From Phoronis australis (Eukaryota; Phoronida; Phoronidae): a stretch of 64,000 nt of DNA. Each line of letters starts with the position of its first letter. Within the stretch, counting starts at the first letter, position 1. This document shows, piece by piece, positions 35,501 through 46,100 of the stretch. The stretch spans positions 32,726 through 96,725 of the forward strand of contig NMRA01000913.1 of the NCBI GenBank assembly GCA_002633005.1, read 5' to 3'. Both the position numbers and the translations under genes were made by a program. The notes beneath the pieces are model-generated. The model was not told the origin of the DNA. It made no database searches and was given only the letters and a program-made list of their open reading frames with translations.

Positions 35501-38500
35501 CCAGAGCTGAGCCTTCTGCTGTAGTTATGGAACCTGAAACAACATATCACACCTCTGAAATGTTTTTGCCAATTGCAATAAATGGGAAAGAATATTAAGA
35601 TATGGTGACATCGTGAACACAAGGCAGCAATGTCTTAACAGCTGTCTGGTTTAGGGATCTGAAGACTGATCAAGACTGCACAACTGGTTAGAAAACAACT
35701 TAAAGCACCAAAAAAATTACTTTGTTCAGTTCAGAAAGTGCGAAAGGACAAACTTAACAATAGTGTAAATCAAAGTGAAAAGTGAGAACAGCAAGCCAAA
35801 ATGCTTCTACTCTTTGTACTTCAAGAAATAATCAGAGCTTACCTGGGTGGTACCTTACGGCAATAGATCCATAATCAGTGCTTAACTGGGATGTACCTTA
35901 TGCCAATAGATCCATAATCAATGCTTACCTGGGATGTACCTTATGCCAATAGATCCATAATCAATGCTTACCTGGGATGTACCATGTGCCAATAGATCCA
36001 TAATCAGTGCTTACCTGGGATGTACCTTATGCCAATAGATCCATAATCAATGCTTACCTGAGTTGTACCTCATGCCAATAGATTCACTAATAAATGATTG
36101 GCTTTACTGTTTGGATATTATTTGAGAGGCATTTCAATCTCCATAAATACTGACCAACATTTATAACTGTGCAGCGTATTTCACCCAGCTCTCGGCCATC
36201 AGGTCGAACTTCTTGTTCCTGAAATCAGTGAGCTCAATTAATTAATCAAGCAACTCAATTCACAAGTTAGTTTTCACAATGAACTGAACAGAAGTAGGTA
36301 GCATTTAGACAGACTTTGGTGCACTTCATGTCAGAATTATTTAGAAATAAAATGGAATTTTTGTCATCACACATAACGATTTAGTCGTTGAAGTTTGTTT
36401 GGAGACGTAACTTGATGTTCTTATACCCAGTCTGAACAGGAAACTCAACTTTGGTAGTGGTTCAATGTTATTCTGGATTTGTTTAAAACTGTTATCAACC
36501 CACCTTGTGAAAAACGACAGTTATAACCACTTATGTATACAACACACAGAGTTATGACCACTTATGTATACAACACACAGAGTTATGACCACTTATGTAT
36601 ACAACACACATAGTTATGACCACTTATGTATACAACACACAGAGTTATGACCACATATGTATACAACACACAGAGTTATGACCACTTATGTATACAACAC
36701 ACAGAGTTATGATCACTAATGTTTTCAACACACAGAGTTATGACCACTTGTGTATACAACACAACTTGTCTCAAGTCATTCACAATTCAGATTGAAGTGA
36801 TCTCTTGGCTTGGGAAGTACTGGGAGTTTCTTATTACTTGACACCAGGTTCTATGTCAAGACTACACCCAAACTTTTCTGATAGACTTGAACAAAAAAAT
36901 TGACAGGTGTTTAGCCATCGGCATGTGTGCTTTCATATACAATGTGCATTTAAAATTTATGAATCGTTTCACTCATCAGAATAATTGCTCTTTACTATAA
37001 GATTGAAAATACAGACAAATATGACTTCAACAGATGATAGAATGTCTTACACACAATAAACTCTGGAATCACAATCTTTTCTTACCAGAAATTTACGATA
37101 GAATTCTATAGGTCTTGTTCTCCTAGAATGAATAAAAAGAAATGTGAATCCATGACTTGGTTACCAATAGCATTCAGCTAAATAGCTCAAGCTGAGCCAA
37201 AGTTAACAGCAAATGACTGAACGAAAACACATTTCACTTTCAGTCCAAACTTAGCTACCATGATGCTGAACACAAGTTAACAGAGTAGTCGCCATGACAA
37301 CATCACAACTTTTGCATTTTCTGAGCTATGACACTCAAACTAGAGCAAAGAATATCCCCAATTTATTCGCATGTGCATTGTGAGGACCTTTGTCAGCTCT
37401 AACAATGTGAAACCGGAATATTATATAATTTAAAAAACTGGGTGAGCTAACTTTGGGCTAGGTAACTTGACTTTCTGACTTAACTGGCACCCAGCCAGCA
37501 GGTGGTTGAGGCCTTGACCCCTGCACTTGGCAGGTAACAGGGCTCCATTTGACAACCTGCCTGTTGTTAATGTGACCTCAGATTTTGTTTGGCAACCTAG
37601 TAAAAGTCCAGTCGCCACACACAAATTACAGCAAGCGCTCTACTGCAGAGAGTTGGAATTGGTCTGCAAAAAGTGGAAGGGCATGTTTATGACTCATGCA
37701 TCTCTCCGAGTACCACGGTCTCAACTTGAATAGACTATGTGTCCTGAGTAGACTGGTCCATCCTTATATAAGAGGTGTGCCTGTCTGCACGGCATATTGG
37801 GCCCCAAGGAAACATTGGGCATTATGGAGATTGTCAGATAGGTGGGTTCCTGATTTTAAATTGGATTTGAGAGCCAGACGAATGTAACACATGTATGTCA
37901 CATGAGCCTCTTTAAATTGTCTTAAGCATTGAACTACTTTCAATACACTTCCAGTTATAGTCACAATGTTGTTTGGTGTAAATGTATTCGACTGGCTAAA
38001 GTCAATCGTACCTGAACATTCCTTTAGAGATAAATGCTACATGATGTCAGAATAAAATGGCAATATTCCGTTTAAGCACCTGTCTATTTATTGATTGGAA
38101 TGCCAGTGATCTATTCACAGAATTTGAATGACTTCGACAACATCTTGACTTTACCCACCACGGTCTGTTAACATTTGTGCTACTGTTTCGTTGTTAACGT
38201 ATTTTATACAGATGTCAAATAAACATTTTATTTACTTTCTTACTTAAAAAGCTCGACACAACGAGCTGCGGGTCGCATTTGCGACCTGAAAATTAGAAAT
38301 GCGAGCTGAGATTCTTGCTGGCTCGTATCAAGTTGAAAATGCTGACTTTTTACACTTCTCGGCAGATACCAGGCAAGTATAAAGCAACTCGCGTGAATCC
38401 GACCGTTATTTGGTTGTTGCCAAATCAAGTTCAAAAGAGTACTAACTGAGAACAGCCCTCCCGATGACTTGTAAGCATGTCGCGTGAACATGGGATAATG

Positions 38501-39992
38501 CAGAATCAATCTTTGATGCATTTCATTGGCTAACATTTTCGGCTACTTTTGCAAATTTCCGGATGTGGTGAAGAAAGTTTCGGACCACGGCATAACGCTT
38601 GATAAAACGTCACAAGACAGCGATGTTTATTCTAATTCTAAGACGATCAACTTGCCAAACTTTGTGGTGGAAAAGCATATATATTTTTCACTTAATATGT
38701 CCTTCTTGTCAAAAATCCACGACAAAATCCCTAATATCGCACTGCGGCACTGTTCGGTCCCGTTATTAGCGCGTAAGCCGCAGTGCCGCCAGACGACCGT
38801 GGCTTGGAAATGTGCGTCTCGTTTTTTATCGCAAATACAGCAAACGTGAAAATGACAAACCTACTAATGGCCAAACGACGGCCACCTCTTACTTTCAGCA
38901 TACTAGTTTTTGAGTCGCCAAGAAATTCTAAAACCCTTTACTTGTTTCTGGGGCTACGTACGCGACAGACAAGTCCTCAGTCACATGGCCAACATAAAGT
39001 GTAGGCTTACTCCAGTGATTCAAGTGCGTGAACTGACACGGCGCACCACTCCAAAGCTGCACATCAAAAGAGAATTCAGCGACAGTCCCAAGAGAAAAAG
39101 TGTACTGGCTTGGCACTGTTAAGCAGTCGGGTGCCAAGGGTTTTTGGACAATGAACTTAACAGATTCCCCGCAGTTAAGAAAGACACGATGCTTTATGAT
39201 ATTCCGCGGGTCGAAGTTTCCTAGGCCCGATGGTCTATGCCCGTAGTCAGCTATTCCAACTAAATGGATAGACGCGAAATTGTGGTTAGCAAATTTTATA
39301 TTCTCTTCATTCACCCCACCGCCAATTTTTCGCTCCCCGGACAACACCATAAAACTAATTTTCAGACTCCTAAGGAAAGAATGTTGCTTCGGCGGAAGCG
39401 GGCAATTAAAACAACATTTTTGCAGGTTGCTCAAAAGGGTACAGTGTAGGTGGGAACGATAACCGGGAATTATTTCGCGGCTTTTCATTTCATGGAAAAC
39501 TAAGTGTTGAGTACTTAAACAGCATAAGTTTTTGTTGTGAAATTTGCACCGATTTGTACCCGCGCATCCGTATACATCATTCGGCTAGGCAGGGTATGTT
39601 TCACGGATTTTTTTCAATAGGATGTGTTTCAAACGTCGAGTTAAGTTGCTAGATTTGGGATGCGAATAAAAAACGGAGGGAGTTTGCACTTAAAGTTAAT
39701 TTGAATCTTCAACTTGAAGTCTAGTATTCCTGAAGTCTTTAAATGACACTTCACACTTGGTCTTGGAAGTTCGACAGAAGTGTGTGAAGTGTTACTAGAC
39801 TAACTAGAGAGATAAAAATAGATAGAGATTTGCAACAACTCCACCCACTTATGGTGTCTCTACAGATTAAAATTTATACAATACGCAACCATAACATTGA
39901 CTCATCGGTTATTTTTCAAAAATGTTCAAGCTACGGGCATCAATACATTTACAAGCTACACATGTGAAAACTAACTTTGCGTCGTCAGCCAT
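26415..39992 (-). CDS. EXOSC8: EXOSC8, RNA exosome complex component Rrp43 (complete, 11 exons)
   Basis: Exons in transcript order: 39992-39976, 37122-37086, 36218-36155, 35533-35460, 34812-34767, 32735-32630, 32291-32246, 31914-31818, 31027-30907, 29503-29400 and 26527-26415. All have AG/GT sites and phases that match, total 825 nt, 274 residues plus TAG; human EXOSC8 has 276. Landmarks: [84 protein letters not shown] and VHKPGGSPL. It is an RNase PH-fold subunit of the inactive six-membered ring of the exosome, which threads RNA to the catalytic subunits in nucleus and cytoplasm. Intron 1 holds a DNA transposon, and most of the larger introns hold minisatellites. Its start codon is 170 bp from that of ALG5 on the other strand. 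Confidence 0.97.
27120..27936. repeat. Homogeneous minisatellite, 23-bp unit, ~35 copies
   Basis: The unit ACCATGGATAGTGAAGCCCA plus ATT repeats about 35 times with almost no change, in EXOSC8 intron 10. Such uniformity points to recent expansion or strong homogenisation. Confidence 0.97.
27965..28195. repeat. Tandem repeat, ~56-bp unit, 4 copies
   Basis: Units begin GAGCTGCTCTTCTACCATCT, contain GTCTAAAGACAT(A/T)AGCAC, and end CCCTCTGTG. It lies next to, but is unrelated to, the 23-bp array. Confidence 0.9.
28196..29399. other. EXOSC8 intron 10, distal part
   Basis: It contains a 16-bp tandem repeat (ACACTACAAAGCTGGA) at about 28960-29035. A plus-strand frame at 28805-29047 encodes an exon-like stretch, [20 protein letters not shown], before running into that repeat; I cannot assign it. 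Confidence 0.45.
29755..29862. repeat. Short tandem repeat, 12-bp unit
   Basis: CTCATGAACACG-type units repeated about nine times in EXOSC8 intron 9. The Met/Phe-rich minus-strand frame is a translation of this repeat. Confidence 0.85.
30362..30570. repeat. Minisatellite, ~28-bp unit, ~8 copies
   Basis: ACACTGGTTATACACAGAAG plus GCACATAG repeated in EXOSC8 intron 9, with slightly variable unit length. Confidence 0.9.
31275..31480. repeat. Minisatellite, ~40-bp unit, ~5 copies
   Basis: GGCATGATTCAGGTGAAACT followed by GTGTAGTCATGATATCTGT repeats in EXOSC8 intron 8. Minus-strand frames across it are repeat translations. Confidence 0.9.
33410..33755. repeat. Minisatellite, ~61-bp unit, ~6 copies
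   Basis: Units contain CTTGCATGGTATGAGTGTAC, AGGGGACATTATTAGACAAA and GTCTGGGAATGATGTAAGA. It is in EXOSC8 intron 5. Confidence 0.92.
35843..36085 (-). repeat. Minisatellite, ~43-bp unit, ~6 copies, each with a splice-donor consensus
   Basis: On the EXOSC8 sense (minus) strand nearly every unit reads ...GTACATCCCAG/GTAAGCATTG..., i.e. contains CAG/GTAAG, a near-perfect 5' splice site. The array lies in intron 3, about 70 bp from exon 3 and 310 bp from exon 4. Confidence 0.9.
36510..36770. repeat. Minisatellite, 31-bp unit, ~8 copies
   Basis: AGTTATGACCACTTATGTAT plus ACAACACACAG repeats in EXOSC8 intron 2. Confidence 0.93.
38251..39720. mobile_element. Partial copy of the GCTCGAC-end hAT-like element
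   Basis: The left end GCTCGACACAACGAGCTGCG and the inner words GGTCGCATTTGCGACCTG match the complete copy at 51205-53683. The interior (GGTACAGTGTAGGTG, ATGGAAAACTAAGTGTTGAG) also matches. It lies in EXOSC8 intron 1 and lacks the terminal CAGG. Confidence 0.75.
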
Positions 39993-40162
39993 CTTTCACA
40001 GGAAAATGTAAACCCGTACTTGATTGGCCACTGATCACAGTTTATGAAGAACAAACAAATGAAAATCGTTTTTATACAGTAATATCTATGGCGCATGCGT
40101 CGAAGGCAACCACACAGTATTTCCGGTTTACTGTTTTGGTTGATGCAACGTAGGCCGTTGAA
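39993..40162. promoter_or_regulatory. Bidirectional EXOSC8/ALG5 promoter
   Basis: Only 170 bp separate the two start codons. It contains an NRF-1-like GCGCATGCGT (40091-40100), an ETS-type TTCCGG (40121-40126), and an inverted CCAAT box GATTGGCC (40022-40029). The word AAGATGGC overlaps the EXOSC8 start codon and fits a YY1 site. No TATA box is evident. These are typical of housekeeping divergent promoters. Sites are read by eye. Confidence 0.75.
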
Positions 40163-43100
40163 ATGGACATCAATTTCGTTGTTTTAGTGCAAGTTGCTTT
40201 GTTTTTGATATTTATTGTATTGCTTACCGTAAGTACATATGATTCGTGCTCTCATATTATATGCGTTTCAGACTGATGTATTTGTTTGACTTCTCAAGGT
40301 CACTGTTTAGAGACAAGACAAACTCAGTAGGCCTACTGCCACGGCACTGGTCGGATATGGCTGTCCCTGATTTTGAGAACCAGGCAATCACTGAAGAACG
40401 GGCCCGTTATTCAGTGGGTGAAACTGGTTCTCAAAATTAGAGACCACTGTATCCGAATAGTGCCAAATTTACTGCTTTGTGTCGATGTGTTAGTAAAAAA
40501 CTGGCCAGATAAAATCTGACACAAAGTTAGTGTCATTAATGGAGAATGCCACCCGATTTAATTAGTCTTTTTTACCATCTTAATCGGTCTATATCCACAT
40601 CGCCTCTTATACGGTCGACCTCACCTTGCCGAGAGGTGTCGCATTAACCTGTGAGGAAGGTGAAAGGCGACGCAGCGATGTCAGTGGTTCGTCTGCAGAG
40701 TGAATGCCGCTATATTGCGATGCATCGGTTCCTGCTTGTCCGATCTATGAAGCTGCTAAGAAAGTGGGTATATCGTTTTTTTCGACTTCCTCGAGAGCCT
40801 GAAATGCTTAGGAAGTGGCTCGCGGTAGTGAAGAATGAAAGGTATTGCCGTAATAGCTGAGATTGCCCGACCTCGGGAATCGAACCAGTGACCCCGATTT
40901 AACCGGAGAGCATGCTAACTATTCAGCTAATAGGCAGTTGCCCGTTAGCGACTGGCTAACAGAGGCTCAAAGATTCACCGGAAGCACTTTCACAACAGTA
41001 TGCTGTTAATAGCAAGTATGAGGCCATGAAACATCTCCGTGTCTGTGGCCGGTATTTCAGCGACAATCATTTCTCTGACGAATTCGGGCTTACCAAAGAA
41101 CTATCCATATGTTCCGTTGCCTATGCATGTTCACGGCGCCTCTCTAGTATTTTTTGATCAGTGTATTCCAGTTCGAACTGATAGCCTGTGAAACCTAACG
41201 ATCTGACCAGTGAAGTCTTCGTCGGATGAGCTCTTCACTAAGTCGGGATTGGCGCCAGGCGAGTTGCCATGTCGACGTTTGTTATTCTGCGTTCTGTTCA
41301 AAATGAATTATTATCATCCTAAAATGATCCTAACCAATGCTTATATGAAACTGAAACAAAGTCTGTCTCATCAGATACAATGTGTAATGCCTTGGAGTGC
41401 TCGTGAGTGCAAATGTTTTGAGAAGCCAGCATTGAATAAACCACTGCGTTACCGGCTTTAGATGCGATAAACCGAATTGACTGGGCACCGAGGCCATGTG
41501 AACGCATGCTAATTCGGTGTTTGCTGACAGAAAGCTGTTGTGAAACAATTACTCAATTTTATATGCTATGGTAAGATGTTAGGGTAATCTTTATCTACAT
41601 ATTAACCTTTGACCGACGGTCTGTGGAAGGGGAACTTTGGGGGCCCTGAGAAGTAAGTAGATTTTCAGTTTCGTGGTTAATTCACATATATAATTACGTG
41701 CACATTATTTCTTTGGCTCACTAATATAGTCTTTTCATGACTGGAGGTTTAGTTTCCAACTCAAGCTGGTTTACGTTCGTGCCAGTCCCGGCGGGTGCGA
41801 CGGGCCTTATCGGGTTTCGAGCCACTGACCGGGACAACAAGCATGTTGTGTGTTCAGAACTAAAAAAATCACAAGTATGAACAACACAGATCTAGGTACT
41901 CCTGTCTATATTTCACGGAAGAGTACTTCGAATTTATCTTTGAACAGACCCCAAACTCCTGCTACGGCATTACCTTGGTAAATTGGCCTGCCGAACTTTG
42001 TAGGCTACAGCGTGTCCAAATACCAGTAAATCCGTAATAGCGAAATAAAACAACACGTTTTTATAAGAACTTGGTGTATTTTTAAGGGTTTTACATCGAA
42101 GTTTTATGATTTATTGGTGTTAAACGATGAATTCAAGCGATTAGCTGACACCACTAACCCGTGTTGTGAACTGCTGAACAGACTGCGTGTGAAACCAATT
42201 ACGTCATTGGATAATTTCAACACCTCCATCTTCCCTCAGGTGTCAGGTAACGCAACCGAACGTGCTGTTATCGAGTAGAACTACTCGATCTAAATTGATA
42301 CAAAATAGGTTGTTTTTGGGTGGCATTCTCCTTTAAAAACTGCACTCTTCCTTGAGTAAAATAAATTGTTTACCAATTTTGGGAAATTCATTGGCATTCT
42401 ACCATTATTCTGTTGCTAAAATCGACTTTCGGCTCCACGAAATATTGTGTCACCTATTGGCCAGTTTCTTATTTCGCCGATTCTTCAACAAGCTGTTGTT
42501 CTTTCACGAGGTTGTGTACACGTCATAACAAATTATCGGAACTGATTTCACTTCATTTGCAAACCATATTTCAGTACAAATTTTGCTGCTGCAAAGCTGT
42601 CATCATCTCTCGAGAGACGTCGCAAAAAATTAGGAAATGGCTCGTGTGCGTGACACAAGCGTACTGTTTTCAAAACGACGACATACATCTCTTTTTTATA
42701 AAAGGTGGAGAATTACACAAGAAAATGATGCTTATTACATTGTTTTTCACTGAAACGATTGCAACGAGCAAACTGAGTGTTGGTTGACTCCCAGATTTTG
42801 CATGCACTACATGTTGAAGTAAGTTTCACAGCGAGGTGATGACCAGAACTACCCGGATGCCTGCAATTTCGAGTTTTTTGGAGCTCAACACACAATGGTA
42901 CCTAGCTGCATTTTGACAATAGTCTGCATACTGCTAGGTGGCTGACTATCCTCAGCTCCATGAAAGCTTACTTCTATCTGTTAAGTATCAGTCCACGGAT
43001 CCACCGACCACCGTACAGCCAACAAGCGGCAAGGTGGGGGGTCAACCATTCAGATCCATGTTTAGTCTGATAAATCACATTAGGGATGAGAGAAAATGGG

Positions 43101-46100
43101 TGAAGTATGACACCACAAAGTTTGGTGGTTTAGGAGATACAAGAGAAGTGTTCTGGGGGGCAAAATGAGGCAATTTCTTGGTTTGGAATGAGTCATTTTT
43201 GACCAAATTTTCTACTCCAGTTTCTGCTTCAAACAGAATCGTTTCTGAACAATTTTGATATCACATGATAGGTTGATGACCAATGTCAGTAAAAACGGCA
43301 CCGACACTGCAATATCGGTTACCATGGTAACACTGGAACTGTTTCCGTGGAGGTACGTTTCAGTCTTGTGAAAAACCAGCAGTAAGCTGTACCCTTATAG
43401 CGAAGCTGCCCCCGCGAGAAAACTAAAAATAATAACATGGACATGTAGAAGACTCCATGCCCTTGAAATTAATACAATAAAAACTTTGTCAGCGCTTCAG
43501 GCAGGCTTGGTAATAGGTGTCTGAATTTCACTATTTTCAGACCGCGTATGTGTATTTGTCATGTTAAACCAGTCACTAGTTGTGCGCCGTTTCTACGCAT
43601 TAATATGCCGTGGTATAATACAACAATTAAAACAATTGGTTTGCTTAAATGTTTTTAATTAATTTTAAGGACACTAGAATTTCCCAATAAAATATGAAAT
43701 TATACTAAATTTGTTCATCCAATTCGTCTGAATACCAAACTAAAGCTTACAATGCGTTAGTTGAATGATGGCTGACCTAAAGTGCGGGTTTGCGAATTTA
43801 TCCATTTATCTGCCACTGCCAGTCGCATCAAATGTGGTATTTCTACAAATTGCGGAGAGAAACAACTTTGGAAACTCTAGGGAAATGCACAAGGTATAGA
43901 GCGAGACATTTGAGCACCTTATAAGAGTACGTGGAGCTGATGTGGAGGTGGAACGTGTCCTCCTGAGTAGTCTGTCTCAGTGTCTGCCTCGGAGGCACTG
44001 TGTGCAGCAGGAGCTACATAATCTACCGTATTAGGTTCACTTGCCCGAATCATCGTTACAACACTCGAGACATGTTGGCGTCGCCAAAGACACTTAGAAC
44101 ATTCACTGCACACTAGAGGAGAAATCTGATAGAGGTCTGAAAAATTACCAAAGACGTTTAAAGTCAAGGTTCAACGTCCTGCTTCGTGTGAGCTCAGGTA
44201 GGAATCACTAAACTCCAGGGTCTGACCCTGAGGAATATTTTTAGAAGCACGTCATTCATGCAAAAATACTTTTATTGACACACCGTGATTGCTTATAACT
44301 TGGGCCTTATTGCTTAATCATATCTTATTCAAATGTGTTGATGTTTATGCTACTACATGTATACATTGGCATAGAAAATAGGTAGTCATCATAACTTTTC
44401 ATAACAACCACCAAATGTGTAACATGACTTCTGCCCATGAACTACTTTTAGAGACTAGGGAGTATGTTTTGTCTACCAATGATTTTCTGCGATTATGAAG
44501 TTAATTAAACATGCTAAAGCCGTCAAAAATATTGGTGCCTTCACTTATTTTAGCTTGGTATTCATATTTTGTGAGCCGAAATGGCCACATTAAATTTAAT
44601 ATGTTTAATTTTTCATTAATACAATTTTAGGAATCAGGAAAGGCTTATGCTGAAGAAGTGGCTTCTGCTGAAGTTGGAGACTTGCCGATTATTAGTAAAG
44701 GTTGGGTATGGAAAATTTCACAACCAGCAAGAAGGTACCCTTCTGGACAACTAAGTGAGGGGGCTAGAGAGAGGCCGAAAAGTCTACTCCCAGAAGATAT
44801 GTCAAAGAGAATTTGTAGCTTGAGGAACGAGTTGGGGAAAAAGTATTTGCCAAAGATTACTGGCTTATACCACAACAGGTCCAAAGTAATTTGTTGAGAT
44901 AGGCCACTTTCAGCAAATGTGGGGAAACTGGGACAGAGGAAGTGGAGTATGCATAGAAAGAGGCAATCTGCGATTGTCAAGGATGTAGCATTGTAAAAAT
45001 TCAAAGGGAGGAAACAGTACAGTGGCTGGACCTGTAAATACTCTGGCTGATCTGCTAAATCCAGTGGGGGCATTATTGTATCAGCACAGCTGTGTAGGGA
45101 AGTAGGCTTGTGTGTTGTCGCAAGCTTTGTTTGCACCAGAACTGCTTGTGTGAACAGCACAAATCTAAAATTTACCTAGTCTAAGACTGAATTTTTGTCC
45201 AGGCACGGATCATGATCCTGGGCCACATGGTAATGGTACATTGTTCATTTTGTTTAGCCACTGGATTTTTTGGTCTGACAGGATTTCTCAGTGTGGCCAT
45301 CACATTTAGATGATTTCTGACCACTGTACTGTTCCTTTTCCTTGAAGATGCATAATTGATCTGAATTTATGTTTCCGCATTTTATTTACCATTATAGATT
45401 TTTGTTTGTAAATGGGTATATATTACTGAAATTTGAGACCCTGTTGCAGTTAGGCTGGTTTTGTTAACTTATCTTTCTACCTGGGTTGTAAACCCATATT
45501 CTGTCCAGGAGGTAATAAGTTTTGATTTAGACCATTTACCTCTATAAACTTTGCTCAGTTTGTTCCTTATCCAGATGGGAAGTGATTTCTGGAATTGTAG
45601 CGAATTGACAGTTTGCTATTCCTTGAGACCATGCTGTGTGTATAAAATCGCACACTATTAGTCTGGTCTCTAGCAATTGCATATTGCCAGATCTTTCAAA
45701 GTTCTGAAATTGCTCAAAAGTGACCTGGAAGTAATACCTATTTCGTGATGGTAAAATATCTAAATCAAAAGTTGTTTTATGTGATTTTAGGCGAGTTTAT
45801 GTCCACTTCAAATGATATTTTGTTGCAGTACTGAAAAGTATTGGCACATTAGCTCTGGTGGCTCCTTGTTTTTTTGGCGAATTGACCATTTTATGGTTCC
45901 CATGGGTAATTTTGTTACTGGTCTAGTATGTATGTACAACTGTAATCGTAGGGCAATTGTAATGCAAACCATGTTGCAAAAGTATTTTTTCATGACCATT
46001 TCATTGTAAAATGCTGCCTAATTGGAACCGACAAGCCAATTTTTCATTTTGTGGTGGTTAGTTTTGATAAGAACATTGATGTGGTAAATACAGCTACCTC

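Noticed and set aside
40651-40860. 69-codon basic frame next to the tRNA-like sequence
   Set aside because: No splice support or family resemblance; likely chance.
44645-45160. 171-codon minus-strand frame
   Set aside because: It is antisense to the more exon-like plus-strand segment and shows no motif; probably a shadow frame.
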